This document shows positions 37,695-48,557 of a DNA stretch of 64,000 nucleotides, in pieces. Source of the DNA: CAWKMN01 sp963850765 (GTDB taxonomy: Bacteria > Chloroflexota > Anaerolineae > Aggregatilineales > Aggregatilineaceae). A model generated the notes under the pieces. The model saw only the letters and a program-made list of their open reading frames with translations. It ran no database searches and was not told where the DNA came from. The stretch spans positions 1-64,000 of the forward strand of contig CAWKMN010000003.1 in the NCBI GenBank assembly GCA_963850765.1. Reading direction: 5' to 3'. How positions within the stretch are numbered: the first letter of the stretch is position 1; every line of letters starts with the position of its first letter. The position numbers and the translations under genes are program-made.

Positions 37695-37847
37695 ACAGGT
37701 CCCGCCGGGGCGGGGGTGGACATCAGAGATACCCTGCAAGGGCGGATCGGTATCGCAATTTGTGTTTTTTATAAGAAAATTCTTGTTTTTTACACCTGAT
37801 TTATCTTACACTGATGTGCAGATGAAGTGTGGAAAAGGGTGACGACG

Positions 37848-38864
37848 ATGGCCGAAGTCAGTATGGATTACGGGGTTGTCGAAAACATGGCCCAGGGGTT
37901 TCGCAGCGCAGCCGACTCTCTTCACACGGTTGATCAAGCACTGGAGTCAGCCGCCGCCATTCTCAGAGCCTCCGCCTTTGTCGGAATGGTCGGCAACCTG
38001 GCGCTGGCCCAATACCTGGAAAACATCCGGCCAAACGTGGTCCGGCTGGCCGCGACGTGCGAGGAACTGGATTCCGATTTACTGGGGGCGGTTGCCAGCC
38101 TGCGCGATGGGGATCTGTCCGGATCGCAGCGGTTTGTGGGCGGTGGAGGCGGTGGTTCTGGCGGCATGAGCAGCGCCCCGGCCGCATCAGCGCCGGGTAT
38201 AACGTCTACGGCAGCCGGTAACTCGGTCAATATCGCCAACTATGCCGACGGTCAGAATGGGTGGGAGCTCGTCAATATGGGCGGTGATTTCACGCCCGGC
38301 GAACTGGTATCGCAAGGCTCAAAGCCCGCCTGTACCCTTTACGGCACGATGAACCTGCTCATTGAAAACGGCTATAACATCTCTCAGACGGACGCGGACC
38401 GTATTTATCAGGAGCGACTGGGAGACCTGAATCCCTTGGCGGACACGGCGTTGATGTTCGACGTTATGAAGGACGGCACACATGATAGTGAAGGGTTTGG
38501 GCTGCACCATGCCGAAGCCATTCTTGATCAGTACGATGCGGACTATGACCATGACGACTTCAGCACCTATATGGGGCTGGGCAGCCCGGATCGTGGGGAC
38601 GCGGAACGGTTCCTGGTCAATCAGGTGAAGAGCGGCAACCCGGTGATGGTGACCAGCCAGGTCGATGACTCGTTTGGCATGGGCAAAGGCGGCCATGCGT
38701 ATACCGTGCTCGGCGTTCAGACCGACAGCAACGGCAAGCTGACGAACGTCCTGGTGTCCAGCAATTGGGGGAGCTCACAAACGTGGCAGCTCCCTGCCGA
38801 CAGGTTTATGAACGACTGGATGAACTGGAACGACGGCGAGTATATCGTGGTCGAGAAGGACTAA
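37848..38864 (+). CDS. WXG100-like N-terminus fused to a papain-like cysteine protease
   Basis: 338 residues from the ATG at 37848 (AAAAGGGTG before it). Residues 1-95 are a helical hairpin of ESAT-6/WXG100 size with FVG at the turn in place of WxG. A glycine/serine linker (97-107) leads to a C-terminal domain (about 130-338) with a papain-type site: Q156 and C162 (SQGSKPACTLYG, the six-residue Gln-Cys spacing of papain), H283 (KGGHAYTVLG) and N306 (SSNWGSS). Also like C39 proteases. No signal peptide, as for type VII substrates. Followed nine bases later by a probable immunity gene; two FHA genes lie divergently upstream. Confidence 0.72.
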   Translation: MAEVSMDYGVVENMAQGFRSAADSLHTVDQALESAAAILRASAFVGMVGNLALAQYLENIRPNVVRLAATCEELDSDLLGAVASLRDGDLSGSQRFVGGGGGGSGGMSSAPAASAPGITSTAAGNSVNIANYADGQNGWELVNMGGDFTPGELVSQGSKPACTLYGTMNLLIENGYNISQTDADRIYQERLGDLNPLADTALMFDVMKDGTHDSEGFGLHHAEAILDQYDADYDHDDFSTYMGLGSPDRGDAERFLVNQVKSGNPVMVTSQVDDSFGMGKGGHAYTVLGVQTDSNGKLTNVLVSSNWGSSQTWQLPADRFMNDWMNWNDGEYIVVEKD

Positions 38865-38873
38865 AACGGTGAC

Positions 38874-39373
38874 ATGGAACAAGACACGTTTTTAAATCGC
38901 TGGGATCGACAGGTCCGCGCCATTCCGGCATTGGCCCGACTGCATCAGCCGGATATTGGCCGGTCTTACCCGTTGTTTGCCTACGAGGCCAACCGGCTCC
39001 AGACGCGCCATTTTTACCATATCGCCAGCCAGACGGGCAGCCAACACCATCTATTTGGGTGCGCCGACGGTCTGTGCCATTCTGGATTACGAGAGCGGCG
39101 AGCTGATCGAAACGTTTCCGGCGTCTGAACTCGGCCCTCGAGCCGTTCGAGGACACGGCCTATACTCTCACAGACCGGCAGAAGGAAGCCATCCGTCCGC
39201 GGGTGGCGAGTCTGCGCAGCCTTTACGATCTCGTTCTACAGGGCTATCCATACGAGCCGGAGGCCGGTGTTGGCAAAGAATTCTGGGCAGCGCTCCAAGG
39301 CAGCGTTCCGCCGCCGCTGCTGCCCTATTATGAGGCACTCTCGCCGGATTTTGTGGCATGGTGCGTGGCGTAA
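38874..39373 (+). CDS. Probable immunity or partner protein, two frame changes
   Basis: 165 residues after removal of one base near 39047 and one near 39137. Reads MEQDTFLNRWDRQVRAIPAL, then NTIYLGAPTVCAILDYESGE, then EPFEDTAYTLTDRQKEAIRP, ending FVAWCVA. Soluble, no signal or TM, no family I recognise. Tight coupling to the protease gene is the main ground for calling it immunity (inference). Confidence 0.5.
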
Positions 39374-39403
39374 GTATATGCCGAACTCGATCAGGGAAAG
39401 CTG

Positions 39404-39475
39404 GCCTCACCCCCTCAATCCCCCTCTCCAGCCGAGCCAGAGAGGGGGAGGAACGCTCTTGCTCCCCTCTCGAAC
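39404..39475. repeat. Left-half GCCTCACC element
   Basis: GCCTCACCCCCTCAATC, hairpin CCCCCTCTCCAG...AGAGAGGGGG, then a CTCCCCTCTCG part of a second hairpin; right end missing. Confidence 0.6.
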
Positions 39476-39544
39476 TGTGATGAACAGGCTCCAAGTACAA
39501 CCAGATTGAAAGTGCAGGATGTGGGGGTGCTGCCTGGCGCTTCC

Positions 39545-39572
39545 GTAGGGGCGTATTGCAATACGCCCCTAC
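39545..39572. repeat. 28-bp perfect palindrome
   Basis: Starts GTAGGGGCGTATTGC; same family as 6286-6313. Confidence 0.85.
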
Positions 39573-39611
39573 AAAATGCGGATTCTCGGATAGATACTTG
39601 ATAGAACCCTT

Positions 39612-41445
39612 CTATCGTTCTTCCGGCCGGTTGTTCTCGACAAATTCCTGCGGATCGATGTAGTTGGCGCGCAATACCGCGCGATCCATCTTGGGCCAGT
39701 GCCACGGCTGCGTTGCAAGAACCGCCGTATGGCTCAGGTCGAAATGCAGATGGAAGGCGAACAGGCCCTCCGCATTGCCGACCTTGCTGATCTGCTGGCC
39801 GCGCACCACGCGATCGCCCACCCGCACGCGAATGTCCTCGATGTGCCCATAGCGCCCATAGAGCACTTTTCCGGTGGAAAGCAGCGGATCGTGCCGGATG
39901 ACGATGACTTTGCCCCAGCCCGGCAGGCGATCGGCAAAGGTCACAATGCCCGATGCCGCCGCGTAGACCGGCGAGTGGGCATCGGCATCCCAATACGGCT
40001 CGTTGAGGTTCAGATCCGCGCCGGTGTGGTACGCCTGGCTGGGCGTGCCGATCCGGTAGAGGCGATCGTAGCCGGTCGCATCGAACCACTGGCCGGGCCA
40101 GATCTTGGTCTCGGCGCGTTCCGTGGCGGTCCCGACGGGCGAGTTGTACCCATCGGCCAGATATTTGTCGGTGGGGATGATGCCCACGATCTGACGCCAG
40201 CGCACGGCATCAAACGCGATCTCCTTGTCCGCTTCGCCGGTCAGGTCGTTCAGGAAGACGACTCCGGCAGCCGCGTTGTTCGCGTCGAACTGGAAAACGC
40301 CGAGCGGCACCCACTGGTTATAATAGCGGGACTGCGATACGGGGATCTCAAGCTCGCGTGTGGCACCGAGCACGCCATGCAGCTTGTAACGGGCGCGGTC
40401 GGTGGTGGCGTGCCGCGCCGCGACAAAAACCGAGACTTCATACCAGCCGCTGGCGACCAGTTGGGGGTCCCAGCGCGCCCAGACGGTGCTGCTGGTGCTC
40501 GACGTGGCCTTATACTTGGTGGTCCAGCCCCACGTGCTGCGAAACGACTGGAACAGGGTTGCCGGATTCGCGCCGCTGTGCGCCCCATCGCGGTACTGCG
40601 GCTTGTCGGGGTTGACCAGCACTTCGATCCCATAGCGGCCCTGAGCGGGCGGTGGCTCTTCGCCGTCACCGTCGCCCGGCGTGATCGGGGTGATTGATGG
40701 CGGGGAACTCGATCGGACCGATCACGCCGAGCCGCCACCAGCTAATCCCATCCGCGCCGTGACGATTCACGACGTATTCCCGGCCCTGGTTGATCTCGTC
40801 ACGCGGGGCGCTGCCCGGCAGAACCGGGAAGATCGGCAGGCCGAAGTCCGACCACGTGTTGAACCCCTCGTCCAGCACGGCGATCACCGGGCGCTGAAAT
40901 GTATTCCAGTAAAGCTGCAAATGTACGCTGTTGATAAACGGACGCCATTCCTCCGGGAAAATGCGCAGTTTGTGCTGCGGGCGGGGATCGACGGCCATCG
41001 CGATGTGGAAGCGCCCCCCCACGCCGCGCCGGATGCGCGTCATCAGCGGGCGGATCGGCTCGCGGCCGACGGTCCAGAAGCCGGAGAACGGCTCGACATC
41101 CAGCACCATCGATCGCACGCCGGGCCGGTTGCAGACCTCGATGATCCGGTCGGCTTCGGCGGTGACGTTCTGTCCCTTGACCACCGCCCAGGCGTGAAAC
41201 TCCATCCCATTCGCTTCCAGGATGCGCACCCACTTGTCCACGCTGGCGACACTGTCAATTGCCAGATTCCGATCGGTGTCGAACTGGCCCTGCCAGTGCT
41301 CGCCATCGCTGGTCTTGACCCAGATCTGGGTGATGTGGGGTGCCCAGGTTTTGATGGTGCGGACGAGGGCTTCGATCAACTCTTCGGCAATGGAATCGCC
41401 CTTCCAATGCCAGGCCGCCACTTTGCCATCATACGGCGTCGCCAT
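39612..41445 (-). CDS. TIM-barrel-golvesin-M23 peptidase fusion, one frame change
   Basis: 610 residues after removal of one base near 40690. Part 1 (about 1-255): (beta/alpha)-barrel like glycosidase-like DUF1906/GH25 forms, with DVEPFSGFW as possible acid pair. Part 2 (about 275-400): golvesin/xanthan-lyase-type domain (SGWYEVSVFVAARHATTDRA). Part 3: M23/LytM zinc peptidase with HTGAD, YGHIEDIRVRVGDRV and FHLHFD. So it holds two potential wall-cutting units and a binding unit, yet has no signal peptide. Start ATG at 41445 after AAGGAG. Confidence 0.8.
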
Positions 41446-41574
41446 AGACTCCACTCCTTGCGTAATATCCTGATGTGAATATGCCTCTACGCATGGTAGT
41501 TCAGAACCGCAAAAAAGCCAAACGGCGCTCCATATCGGAACGCCGTCAGCGATAAAACAGAGGATAATGCCAGA

Positions 41575-42009
41575 CTAGTTGAGTTTCTTGACCTTCGTCT
41601 GCCGGCCTTCCCACCCGACCGGGTAGAGCGCCAGATCGAGCGCGGCCCACAGGCGGCGCGCTTCGAGTTCGGTGAGCTGCACCCTCCAGGTGTTCCGCTG
41701 TACCCAGCCGACCAGCGTATACTGATCGTCGCCGCTTTTCACCATCTCAACGTGGGTCGTTACCGTTGTACTCATGGGCATACGCAGCGGGGCCGTGGCG
41801 GCCAGTGCCGTAACCATGTCAGCCTTGTCAGGATAGAGTAACTGCGTCAGCTTAAACCAGAGAATTTGGGCCGCCCGCTGAGTCATGATGTGGACCCAGC
41901 GTTCTTCGGCCTGTCCAACTCCTCCCAGGATTAAGGTCTGGTCGCTCTCCTTGCGGCTGACAAACAGATCGGTTGAGAAACCGTACTGTCTGAGTGGGCC
42001 GGTGGTCAT
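41575..42009 (-). CDS. Hypothetical protein
   Basis: 144 residues, soluble, GGGAG before the ATG at 42009. Parts RWVHIMTQRAAQILWFKLTQLL and WRVQLTELEARRLWAALDLAL are amphipathic helices. No known family. Lies upstream of the wall-hydrolase fusion on the same strand and may be co-transcribed. Confidence 0.6.
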   Translation of the reverse strand: MTTGPLRQYGFSTDLFVSRKESDQTLILGGVGQAEERWVHIMTQRAAQILWFKLTQLLYPDKADMVTALAATAPLRMPMSTTVTTHVEMVKSGDDQYTLVGWVQRNTWRVQLTELEARRLWAALDLALYPVGWEGRQTKVKKLN

Positions 42010-42216
42010 CCCAGACTCCCATGAACTAGACGAACAAGGGACTACTAATTTTGATACCCATCAACATCTGTGTATCCTACATACAGTATAAAATGGCACA
42101 GCGTGCAATGCAATCCCCTGATAAACGGGGCACGAGGATTATTTACAAAACTCAACATATATTAGTTTGCGTATGCCTGTTCGTGCCCCTGTTCGCGCCC
42201 GCCAGCCTGAAGCGAT

Positions 42217-42222
42217 TATAAT
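42217..42222 (+). promoter_or_regulatory. -10 box before the PPC gene
   Basis: TATAAT about 44 bases before the ATG; -35 unclear. Confidence 0.4.
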
Positions 42223-42265
42223 CCCGAGTAAGGACTCACAACCATGCTTCAGAAAGGGACTTGAC

Positions 42266-43298
42266 ATGAACCATTATCTCCGCGCCGTGATCCTCGTGAT
42301 GTTGGGTGTGTGGCTCAGCGTGGAGGCCCAGCTACCCGCGATGGCCGCACCACCTCAACAGGATGCGCGGATTCAGTACAACGAAACGGTGCAGAGCGAT
42401 ATTGACGAAACCCGGACCGAAGAGACCTGGGAGTTCACCGGCAGCACCGGCGATCTGATCCTGCTCGATATGCGCGCGGATGGCTCCAACCTGGATGCCT
42501 ATCTGACGCTGCTCGATCCGTTTGGCAGCCCATTGGCCAGCGATGATGACAGCGGCGAAGGGCTGAACGCACGGGTGGGTCCCTTCCGGCTGCCGAGCAG
42601 TGGCATTTACTCGATCGTGGCGGGGCGCTACGGCGGAGCGGGGGGGTATCTGCTCGAACTCAAGAACCTGAGCACGATTCCGACACTCATGGAGCAAAAG
42701 CCGCTGACCGGCGTCGTCGATTCGGCGCACCCCACCGACTATTTTCTGCTTCCGGCCGGAACGTCCGGAGTCGCTGTGGCAGATCGGCGTCGTGGATGAC
42801 CAACTGCGGACCGATCCCTATCTGAGCCTGTACGGGCCATCGGGGCTGATCAGCAGCACGGAACCGACCAGCGCCAGCCGCATCGACCCGATCGTGCCGC
42901 TGGCGGATCAGGCTTATGTGCTGGTGGTAAGCTGGAATTCGACCACGTCTGGCGGCCCGTACCAGATCGAACTCAAGCCGTCCGAAGCGAATCTGCTGGA
43001 CGTGAACGCGCCGCAAACCGCCACGCTCGATTTCTCCACGGTGGAGCAGCAGCACTATTTTCGCGGCGACGAAGGCGAGCCGGTCCGCGTGATTGTCGAG
43101 GCGGATGGGAACATCGCCCTGGCGGTGGAAGTGTCTACGCTGGACGGCAGCCGGGTGCTGTTCTCAAGCTCAGGCGATGTCTCGCGGGAAGTGGCTGTTA
43201 CGCTGGTGATGCCGCAGACGGCTGTATACGTTGTCGCCGTGTGGGATGGATCGTACAGCGGCGAAAGCGGGACTTACGAGATCCGCCTGGAACGGTGA
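42266..43298 (+). CDS. Secreted protein with tandem PPC domains, one frame change
   Basis: 343 residues after removal of one base near 42783. Signal peptide 1-27. Two or three bacterial pre-peptidase C-terminal (PPC) beta-sandwiches: WEFTGSTGDLILLDMRADGSNLDAYLTLLDP, FRLPSSGIYSIVAGRYGG, and the later YFRGDEGEPVRVIVEADG and MPQTAVYVVAVWDGSYSGESGTYEI (each a separate stretch). PPC units are adhesive or processing modules of secreted enzymes; no enzyme domain is attached. Confidence 0.82.
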
Positions 43299-43305
43299 GC
43301 GAGCC

Positions 43306-44915
43306 TCAGGGCGAACTCACTGGGGTGATCAGGTATACGCGCTCATCATTGCGCCGGAAATTCGCCTGCCAGATGTACGGTGCGGTGGGCTCTGCGATCT
43401 GCGCGGATGCGGTGATCAGCATCAGAACCGCGTCGTGATCGGCGTTGTCGGCGGTCCCACGCGGGTAGTGGCTGTACACCCCACCGCGCTCGGTGAGCGC
43501 CGGCAGCCAGCGACCGGGCGCGGCGAGCAGATCGGCCGGTTCGGCGGCAAATACGGGCGTGTCACCGTCGAGATGGTAGACCAGCGGCAGCAGAATGCCG
43601 CGCGCCGTATCATCGATCAGCAGGCGGGTTCCTGGCGCGGGTCTGGCGTAATGGCGGAGATCTGGTAACAGCATCAGCGCGGTTAAGATCAGCATACCCA
43701 GGCATGCCAGCACGCGCCGCGCCTCTCCCAAGCGGACGACCTGCCGTGCATCCAGCGCCCGGACGATCAGCAGCGTGGCAAACGGCCAGGCAGGGCCAAA
43801 ATAGCGGTAATCCATCAGCGCGTGCACCGGGCTGAGCTGGCCCAGGTAAAAAACGGCAGGTCCCGCGGTCAGGCATACCAGGAAAATCGCGGGCTGGCCC
43901 ATGCCGTTCGTGTATGGCACCGATGTCCCGGCAACTCGACCCCGCAGGAGCGTGCCAATCAGCGGCAGAAGCAGTGCCGCCAGCACCGGGATCAGGAGGA
44001 TGTTCAGAGTCCCAACGAGGTTGTCCACGCGGGCGCTCATCGCGCTCCAATCGAAGCCGCGCTCGGCCTCCTGCTGCACAGGTGTCAGGAAATGGGGATG
44101 CAGCCCGATCGTAAGCGCCCCGGCCAGCGCCGTGCATACCACGAATCGCGCCACCTGCCTCCGATCCCGCCGGGCCAGCACGACGATCCCTCCCGCCAGC
44201 AGCGCCAGGATGAAATAATAGTGCGTGAGCAAGCCCGCCGCGCCGATCAGAACCAGGGCAAGCCACGGCCGTTTTTTGGTGTGCGACGAAGGGCCGGTAT
44301 GAAGGGCGGCACGCTGCGCCAGCGCATAGAGCACTGTGAGCAGGGTGAACAGGCCATACTGCCGCGCGACGCTCATAGTCTCCAGGGCCACCGGACTGAG
44401 CGCCCACAGGGCGACCGCTGACAGCGCCGCCGACAGCGTCGCGACGTGCCACCGAACCCGCGCGCCAGCCGGTACAGCGCCAGTGCCGTCCCCATATCGA
44501 TCAGAAGGTTGAGCAGGGGGCCAGCCCATTCTGTGGTTCCAAAGATCAGAATCCAGCCATGCAGCAGCCAGAAATACAGTGGGGGATGGATGTCGTAATC
44601 GGCAAGGTCGTGCGCAATCTGCCCGAAGATGAACGACCGATCCGGCTCCATGAAACGCTGCCACTCGCGCGCCGAAACCCATTCACCCGCAGGCGGCCGG
44701 CCCGCTCCGACCGTCAGGGCGTAGTCACGCTGGTGCCCGGCTGCTGCCAGATAGGATATCGCCTCGTCGTGCTGCATCGTCTTTTTGTTCGCGATCAATT
44801 CCAGCCGCAGCAGCAGCGCCACCGTCATCAGGATGCCGTAGGCGAGCACGGAACGGCTGCGAAACCTTTGCCGGGTGTGCCATAACGGTGGCAACCACTG
44901 TATATTTCGTAACAT
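43306..44915 (-). CDS. GT-C membrane glycosyltransferase (GT39/ArnT-like), one frame change
   Basis: About 536 residues; one base must be added (or two removed) near 44450. About 10 TM helices. QHDEAISYLAAAGH in the first loop gives the acidic DE of GT-C enzymes, and DYDIHPPLYFWLLHGWI is the HPPLYF motif of the family. They move a sugar from a polyprenyl phosphate carrier to an outside acceptor. Start ATG at 44915 after GAAGGG; the upstream open frame is not needed. Confidence 0.85.
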
Positions 44916-45031
44916 GAAACCCTTCTTCCTGAACACAGCACAGCCCGGCAGTTCGGGATCTCTACTTGCCGTAGGCTGTTCACGCATGTTAGTATCAGAG
45001 GCCATTCTACTCTAGATTTTCGAGGTCAGGT

Positions 45032-46795
45032 GTGCGTGATTCTACTCAGACTGGAAAACGCTGGCAGGTAGCTTCCCGGATCCCATCCGATGTGCTTTAC
45101 CACCTGCGCGACTATCATCCCGTTCTGGCGCAGGTGCTCTATACCCGGGGGCAGGACAGCCCCGAAAAAGTGCGCGTGTTTTTGCAGGGCGGCGATACGA
45201 CCCTGCACAACCCCTTTGCCATGCATGGTATGGGGCGGGCCGTGGCGCGTATCCGGCTGGCGATCAGACAGCAGGAGCCGATCGCGGTCTATGGCGATTT
45301 TGACGCGGACGGCGTCACCAGCACGGCACTGCTCACCCAGGCGCTTGAGGCGTTGGGCGGGCACGCCCGGCCCTACATTCCCAACCGGGTGGACGAGGGC
45401 TATGGGCTGAATATCGAGGCGCTGCGCTTGCTGCACGAGCAGGGCGTCAAGCTGGTGATCACCGTGGACTGCGGGATTCGCGCGGTGGAGGAGGTCGCCT
45501 TCGCCAACACGCTCGGCCTGGATATGATCGTGACGGATCATCATTCGATCGGCGATCAGCTCCCCGAGGCGCTGGCGGTGATCGATCCGAAGATCGATGA
45601 GCAGCTTCGCACGATCGAGGGCCGGCGCGATGTCTACGAAGAGGATATGCTGGCCGGCGTGGGGGTCGCCTACAAGCTGGCCGATGCGCTGTTCCGCGCG
45701 GAAGAACAGCAGCGCCGCGGCAAACCGAATTTTAAGCTGGAAGATCTGCTCGATCTGGTCGCGCTCGGCACCGTGGCCGACCTCGCGCCGCTGAATCGCC
45801 TTGAAAACCGTGAACTGGTGCGGCGCGGCCTGGAAGTGCTGAACCGAGCCCAGCGCCCCGGCATTTACGAGCTGGCGCTGGTGGCGCGCGTCGAGCCGGG
45901 CAAGATCAACACCACGAGCATCGGCTATATGTTGGGGCCGCGCATCAACGCCGCCGGCCGGCTGGCGAGCGCGATGGTCGCCTACGAACTGCTGCTGGCG
46001 GGCATGCCCCAGGCGGGCCAGCTTGCCCAGCAGTTGCAGGAACTCAACGTCCAGCGGCAGGAACTCACGATGCGTGCCGTCGAGGTCGCGCGGGAGCGGG
46101 TGCTCATCGAGGTGGAGGACGGCCTGCCGCTGATCTTCGTGGCGAACGCCGATTTCCGCTCCGGCATTGTGGGGTTGGTCGCGGGCCGGCTGTGCGAAGA
46201 GTTCTATGTGCCGTCGGTTGTGGTCGAGATGGGCGAGGAAGAGTCGCGCGGATCGTGCCGCAGCATCCCCGAGTTCAACATCACCCATGCGCTCGACCAG
46301 TGCGCCGATCTGCTGGTGAGGCACGGCGGGCACGCGCAGGCGGCCGGGTTCACCGTGCCCAACGAGAATCTGCCCCGGCTGCGCGATAAGCTGATTGCCC
46401 TGGCGGGCGAATCGCTGCGCGGCAAGGATCTGCGCCCGACGCTGAATATCGACGCCGAGGTGCCGTTCGATGAGATCACCATGAATCTGGCCGATTCGCT
46501 GCGAATGCTGGAGCCGATCGGGGCGAACAACGAAGCGCCGGTTTTCATCACGCGCCGGCTGCATGTGGCGGATTACCGGCGGGTGGGCGAGGAAGGGCGG
46601 CATCTCAAGCTGCGGCTGTCCAACGGCTTCCACCAGATTGACGCTATCGGTTTCAAGCTGGGTGATTGGGCGCAGCGCATCCCGCAGATTGTAGATGTGG
46701 CCTATCACCTGGAGATCAACGAGTGGAACGGCAGCCGCAAGCTGCAACTGAATATTCAGGATCTGCGCCCGGCTGGGCAGGCCGACCCGTTGTGA
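45032..46795 (+). CDS. recJ: Single-stranded-DNA exonuclease RecJ
   Basis: 587 residues, no frame change. DHH family motifs: YGDFDADGVTS, TVDCGIRA, VTDHHSIGD, DLVALGTVADLAPL, LGPRINAAGRL, and DHHA1 with RHGGHAQAAGFTV. GTG at 45032 after GAGGTCAGG. Acts 5'-3' on single strands in recombination and mismatch repair, so it fits with mutS in the window. Confidence 0.95.
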   Translation: MRDSTQTGKRWQVASRIPSDVLYHLRDYHPVLAQVLYTRGQDSPEKVRVFLQGGDTTLHNPFAMHGMGRAVARIRLAIRQQEPIAVYGDFDADGVTSTALLTQALEALGGHARPYIPNRVDEGYGLNIEALRLLHEQGVKLVITVDCGIRAVEEVAFANTLGLDMIVTDHHSIGDQLPEALAVIDPKIDEQLRTIEGRRDVYEEDMLAGVGVAYKLADALFRAEEQQRRGKPNFKLEDLLDLVALGTVADLAPLNRLENRELVRRGLEVLNRAQRPGIYELALVARVEPGKINTTSIGYMLGPRINAAGRLASAMVAYELLLAGMPQAGQLAQQLQELNVQRQELTMRAVEVARERVLIEVEDGLPLIFVANADFRSGIVGLVAGRLCEEFYVPSVVVEMGEEESRGSCRSIPEFNITHALDQCADLLVRHGGHAQAAGFTVPNENLPRLRDKLIALAGESLRGKDLRPTLNIDAEVPFDEITMNLADSLRMLEPIGANNEAPVFITRRLHVADYRRVGEEGRHLKLRLSNGFHQIDAIGFKLGDWAQRIPQIVDVAYHLEINEWNGSRKLQLNIQDLRPAGQADPL

Positions 46796-46985
46796 GTTGT
46801 GAGTTATGAGTTTTGAGTCGATGCGCCGGGCAAGTCCCCTCTCCGCGCGTGGAGAGGGGATTTAGGGGTGAGGTAGACCGCCCATATCGGTTACCGATCT
46901 TGATAGTCAAAATTCATCAGATTGCCCTTGAACGCGCGTAATCAGGTAAGCCCGACTTATAACTCAAAACTCATTACTCAACACC
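46793..46985. repeat. TGAGTTTT heptads, right-half hairpin element, ACTCAAAA heptads
   Basis: TGAGTTATGAGTTTTGAGTC (46796-46819), CCCCTCTCCGCGCGTGGAGAGG hairpin in two arms with GGGGTGAGG end (46835-46873), a unique stretch, then ACTTATAACTCAAAACTCA (46955-46985), the inverse of the first run. Fills the gap after recJ. Confidence 0.6.
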
Positions 46986-47017
46986 TTTGCTCGGATACGA
47001 CGTATTCTTCACACATC

Positions 47018-48557
47018 ATGAGCCACACAAGACAAACAATGAGGGGAACGGCGGGCTGTCGGGTTCGCCCCGGATGGTTATGGCGCGCCGCGTGCGCGTT
47101 GATGCTGGCTGCGTGGATTGCCGCCGCGATCCCGGCGCGGGCGGATGAGCCGCGCGCGCAGTCCGAACCGCCGGTTGTGATGCGCTTTGGCGTGGTCAAT
47201 GCCTATGAGGATCCTGAAGCTGCCGCCGAACTGGGCATCACCTGGGAGCAGATCACGTTTGACTGGGCCGCGTTTCAGCCGTCCGGCCCGGATGACTTCG
47301 TGTCGCGTTCGGTGCACGCCGCATGGCTGGAATCGGCGGCGGACTCCGGGCGTGAGGTGGTTGGGCTGATCGCCGGTACGCCGCGCTGGGCGTCGGAATC
47401 CGGCGCGTGGTCCGCCATCCCGGATGGGTTGGACCGGCCTCTCGATGATCCCGATAATACGTGGGCGGCGTTCGTAACCCGGCTGGTCGCGACTTACGCG
47501 CCGCTTGGAGTGCATCAGTGGATTATCTCCGAAGAACCAAATATCCGTCCCGGCGAAGGGCGCGTCCGATTTGTGGGCGCGGTTGAGGATTACGCGCGGC
47601 TGCTGCGGGTCGCTTCGCTGGCGGCGCGTGCTGCTGACCCTGACGCGCGGATACTCGTGGCGGGGATGGCGGGCTGGGCGGACAGCGCGGCCGGGCGCGA
47701 TCCCTACCTGACGCGGCTGCTGGCGGTGCTGCGTGCAGACGCCGAGTCTGCTGCGCACGGCACCTACTTCGATGCGGTAGTCGTGCGGGCGTTCGACAGC
47801 ACGCAGGCCGTCTGGGACAGCATCACCCAGGCGCGCGGCGCTCTGGATGACGCAGGGCTGGCCGATAAACCGATCTGGCTGATCACGAACGCCGGCCCAA
47901 CGCTCGATCCGGCCTCGCCATCGGAGGGCGGCGTATTTGGCATCACGCCCGACCAGCAGGCCGACTTTGTGATCCAGGCGGTGGCGATCAGCTTTGCGCT
48001 GGGCGTCGAGCGGGTGGCGATCGACCGGCTGGCGGACACAGACGGTCCGCCCGCTCGATCGGAGTTTGATCGGCGCGGTTCGCAACTGGATCACGGCTGC
48101 GCCGGATGAGGATGTGACCGCCTGGGGGTTGGTACGGGCGGATGGCTCGCGCCGCCCCGCGTTTGAGGCGTACCGGCGCGCGATCGGTTGGGGAAACCAG
48201 ATACACGCGGTGTCGTGGTATTCGCACCCGGCGGCTGATCTGGTGATTCTTCAGCAGGATGAGCGGGAGGTGTTCGTCATGTGGAGCAGGGGGATTGAAC
48301 CCGCGTCGTTTGTCATTACGTCCTCTGCGGTAGGCGAGATCGGCATGCTCAGCGAATTGTATCACGCATCCTCGACCGTTCCCTCGGAAGCCCAGGAATA
48401 CCCGGCTGCGTTTGTGGTGCCCGTGCCAGGCGCGGTGTTGGACGCGAACGGCTTCCTCTCCGTGGCCGGGTCGCCGCGCTGGCTGGCGCTGGACCGCTCC
48501 GACTTCTACCGCGTGATCTACCTGGATACCGCCAATGGGCGAATCCGTCTCCAATAG
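47018..48557 (+). CDS. Secreted glycosidase-like TIM-barrel protein, one frame change
   Basis: 512 residues after removal of one base near 48055. Signal region ends about PARADEP. Barrel signs: MRFGVVNAYEDPEAAAELGI, TWEQITFDWAAFQP, WIISEEPNIRPGEGR (place of the acid/base Glu in clan GH-A) and KPIWLITNAGPTL. C-terminal beta domain. A family cannot be named. It runs 23 bases into the next gene, so the two were coupled. Confidence 0.7.

Noticed and set aside
45026..46747. 573-residue minus-strand frame opposite recJ
   Set aside because: Perfect antisense of recJ; His/Arg/Gln-rich composition typical of shadows.
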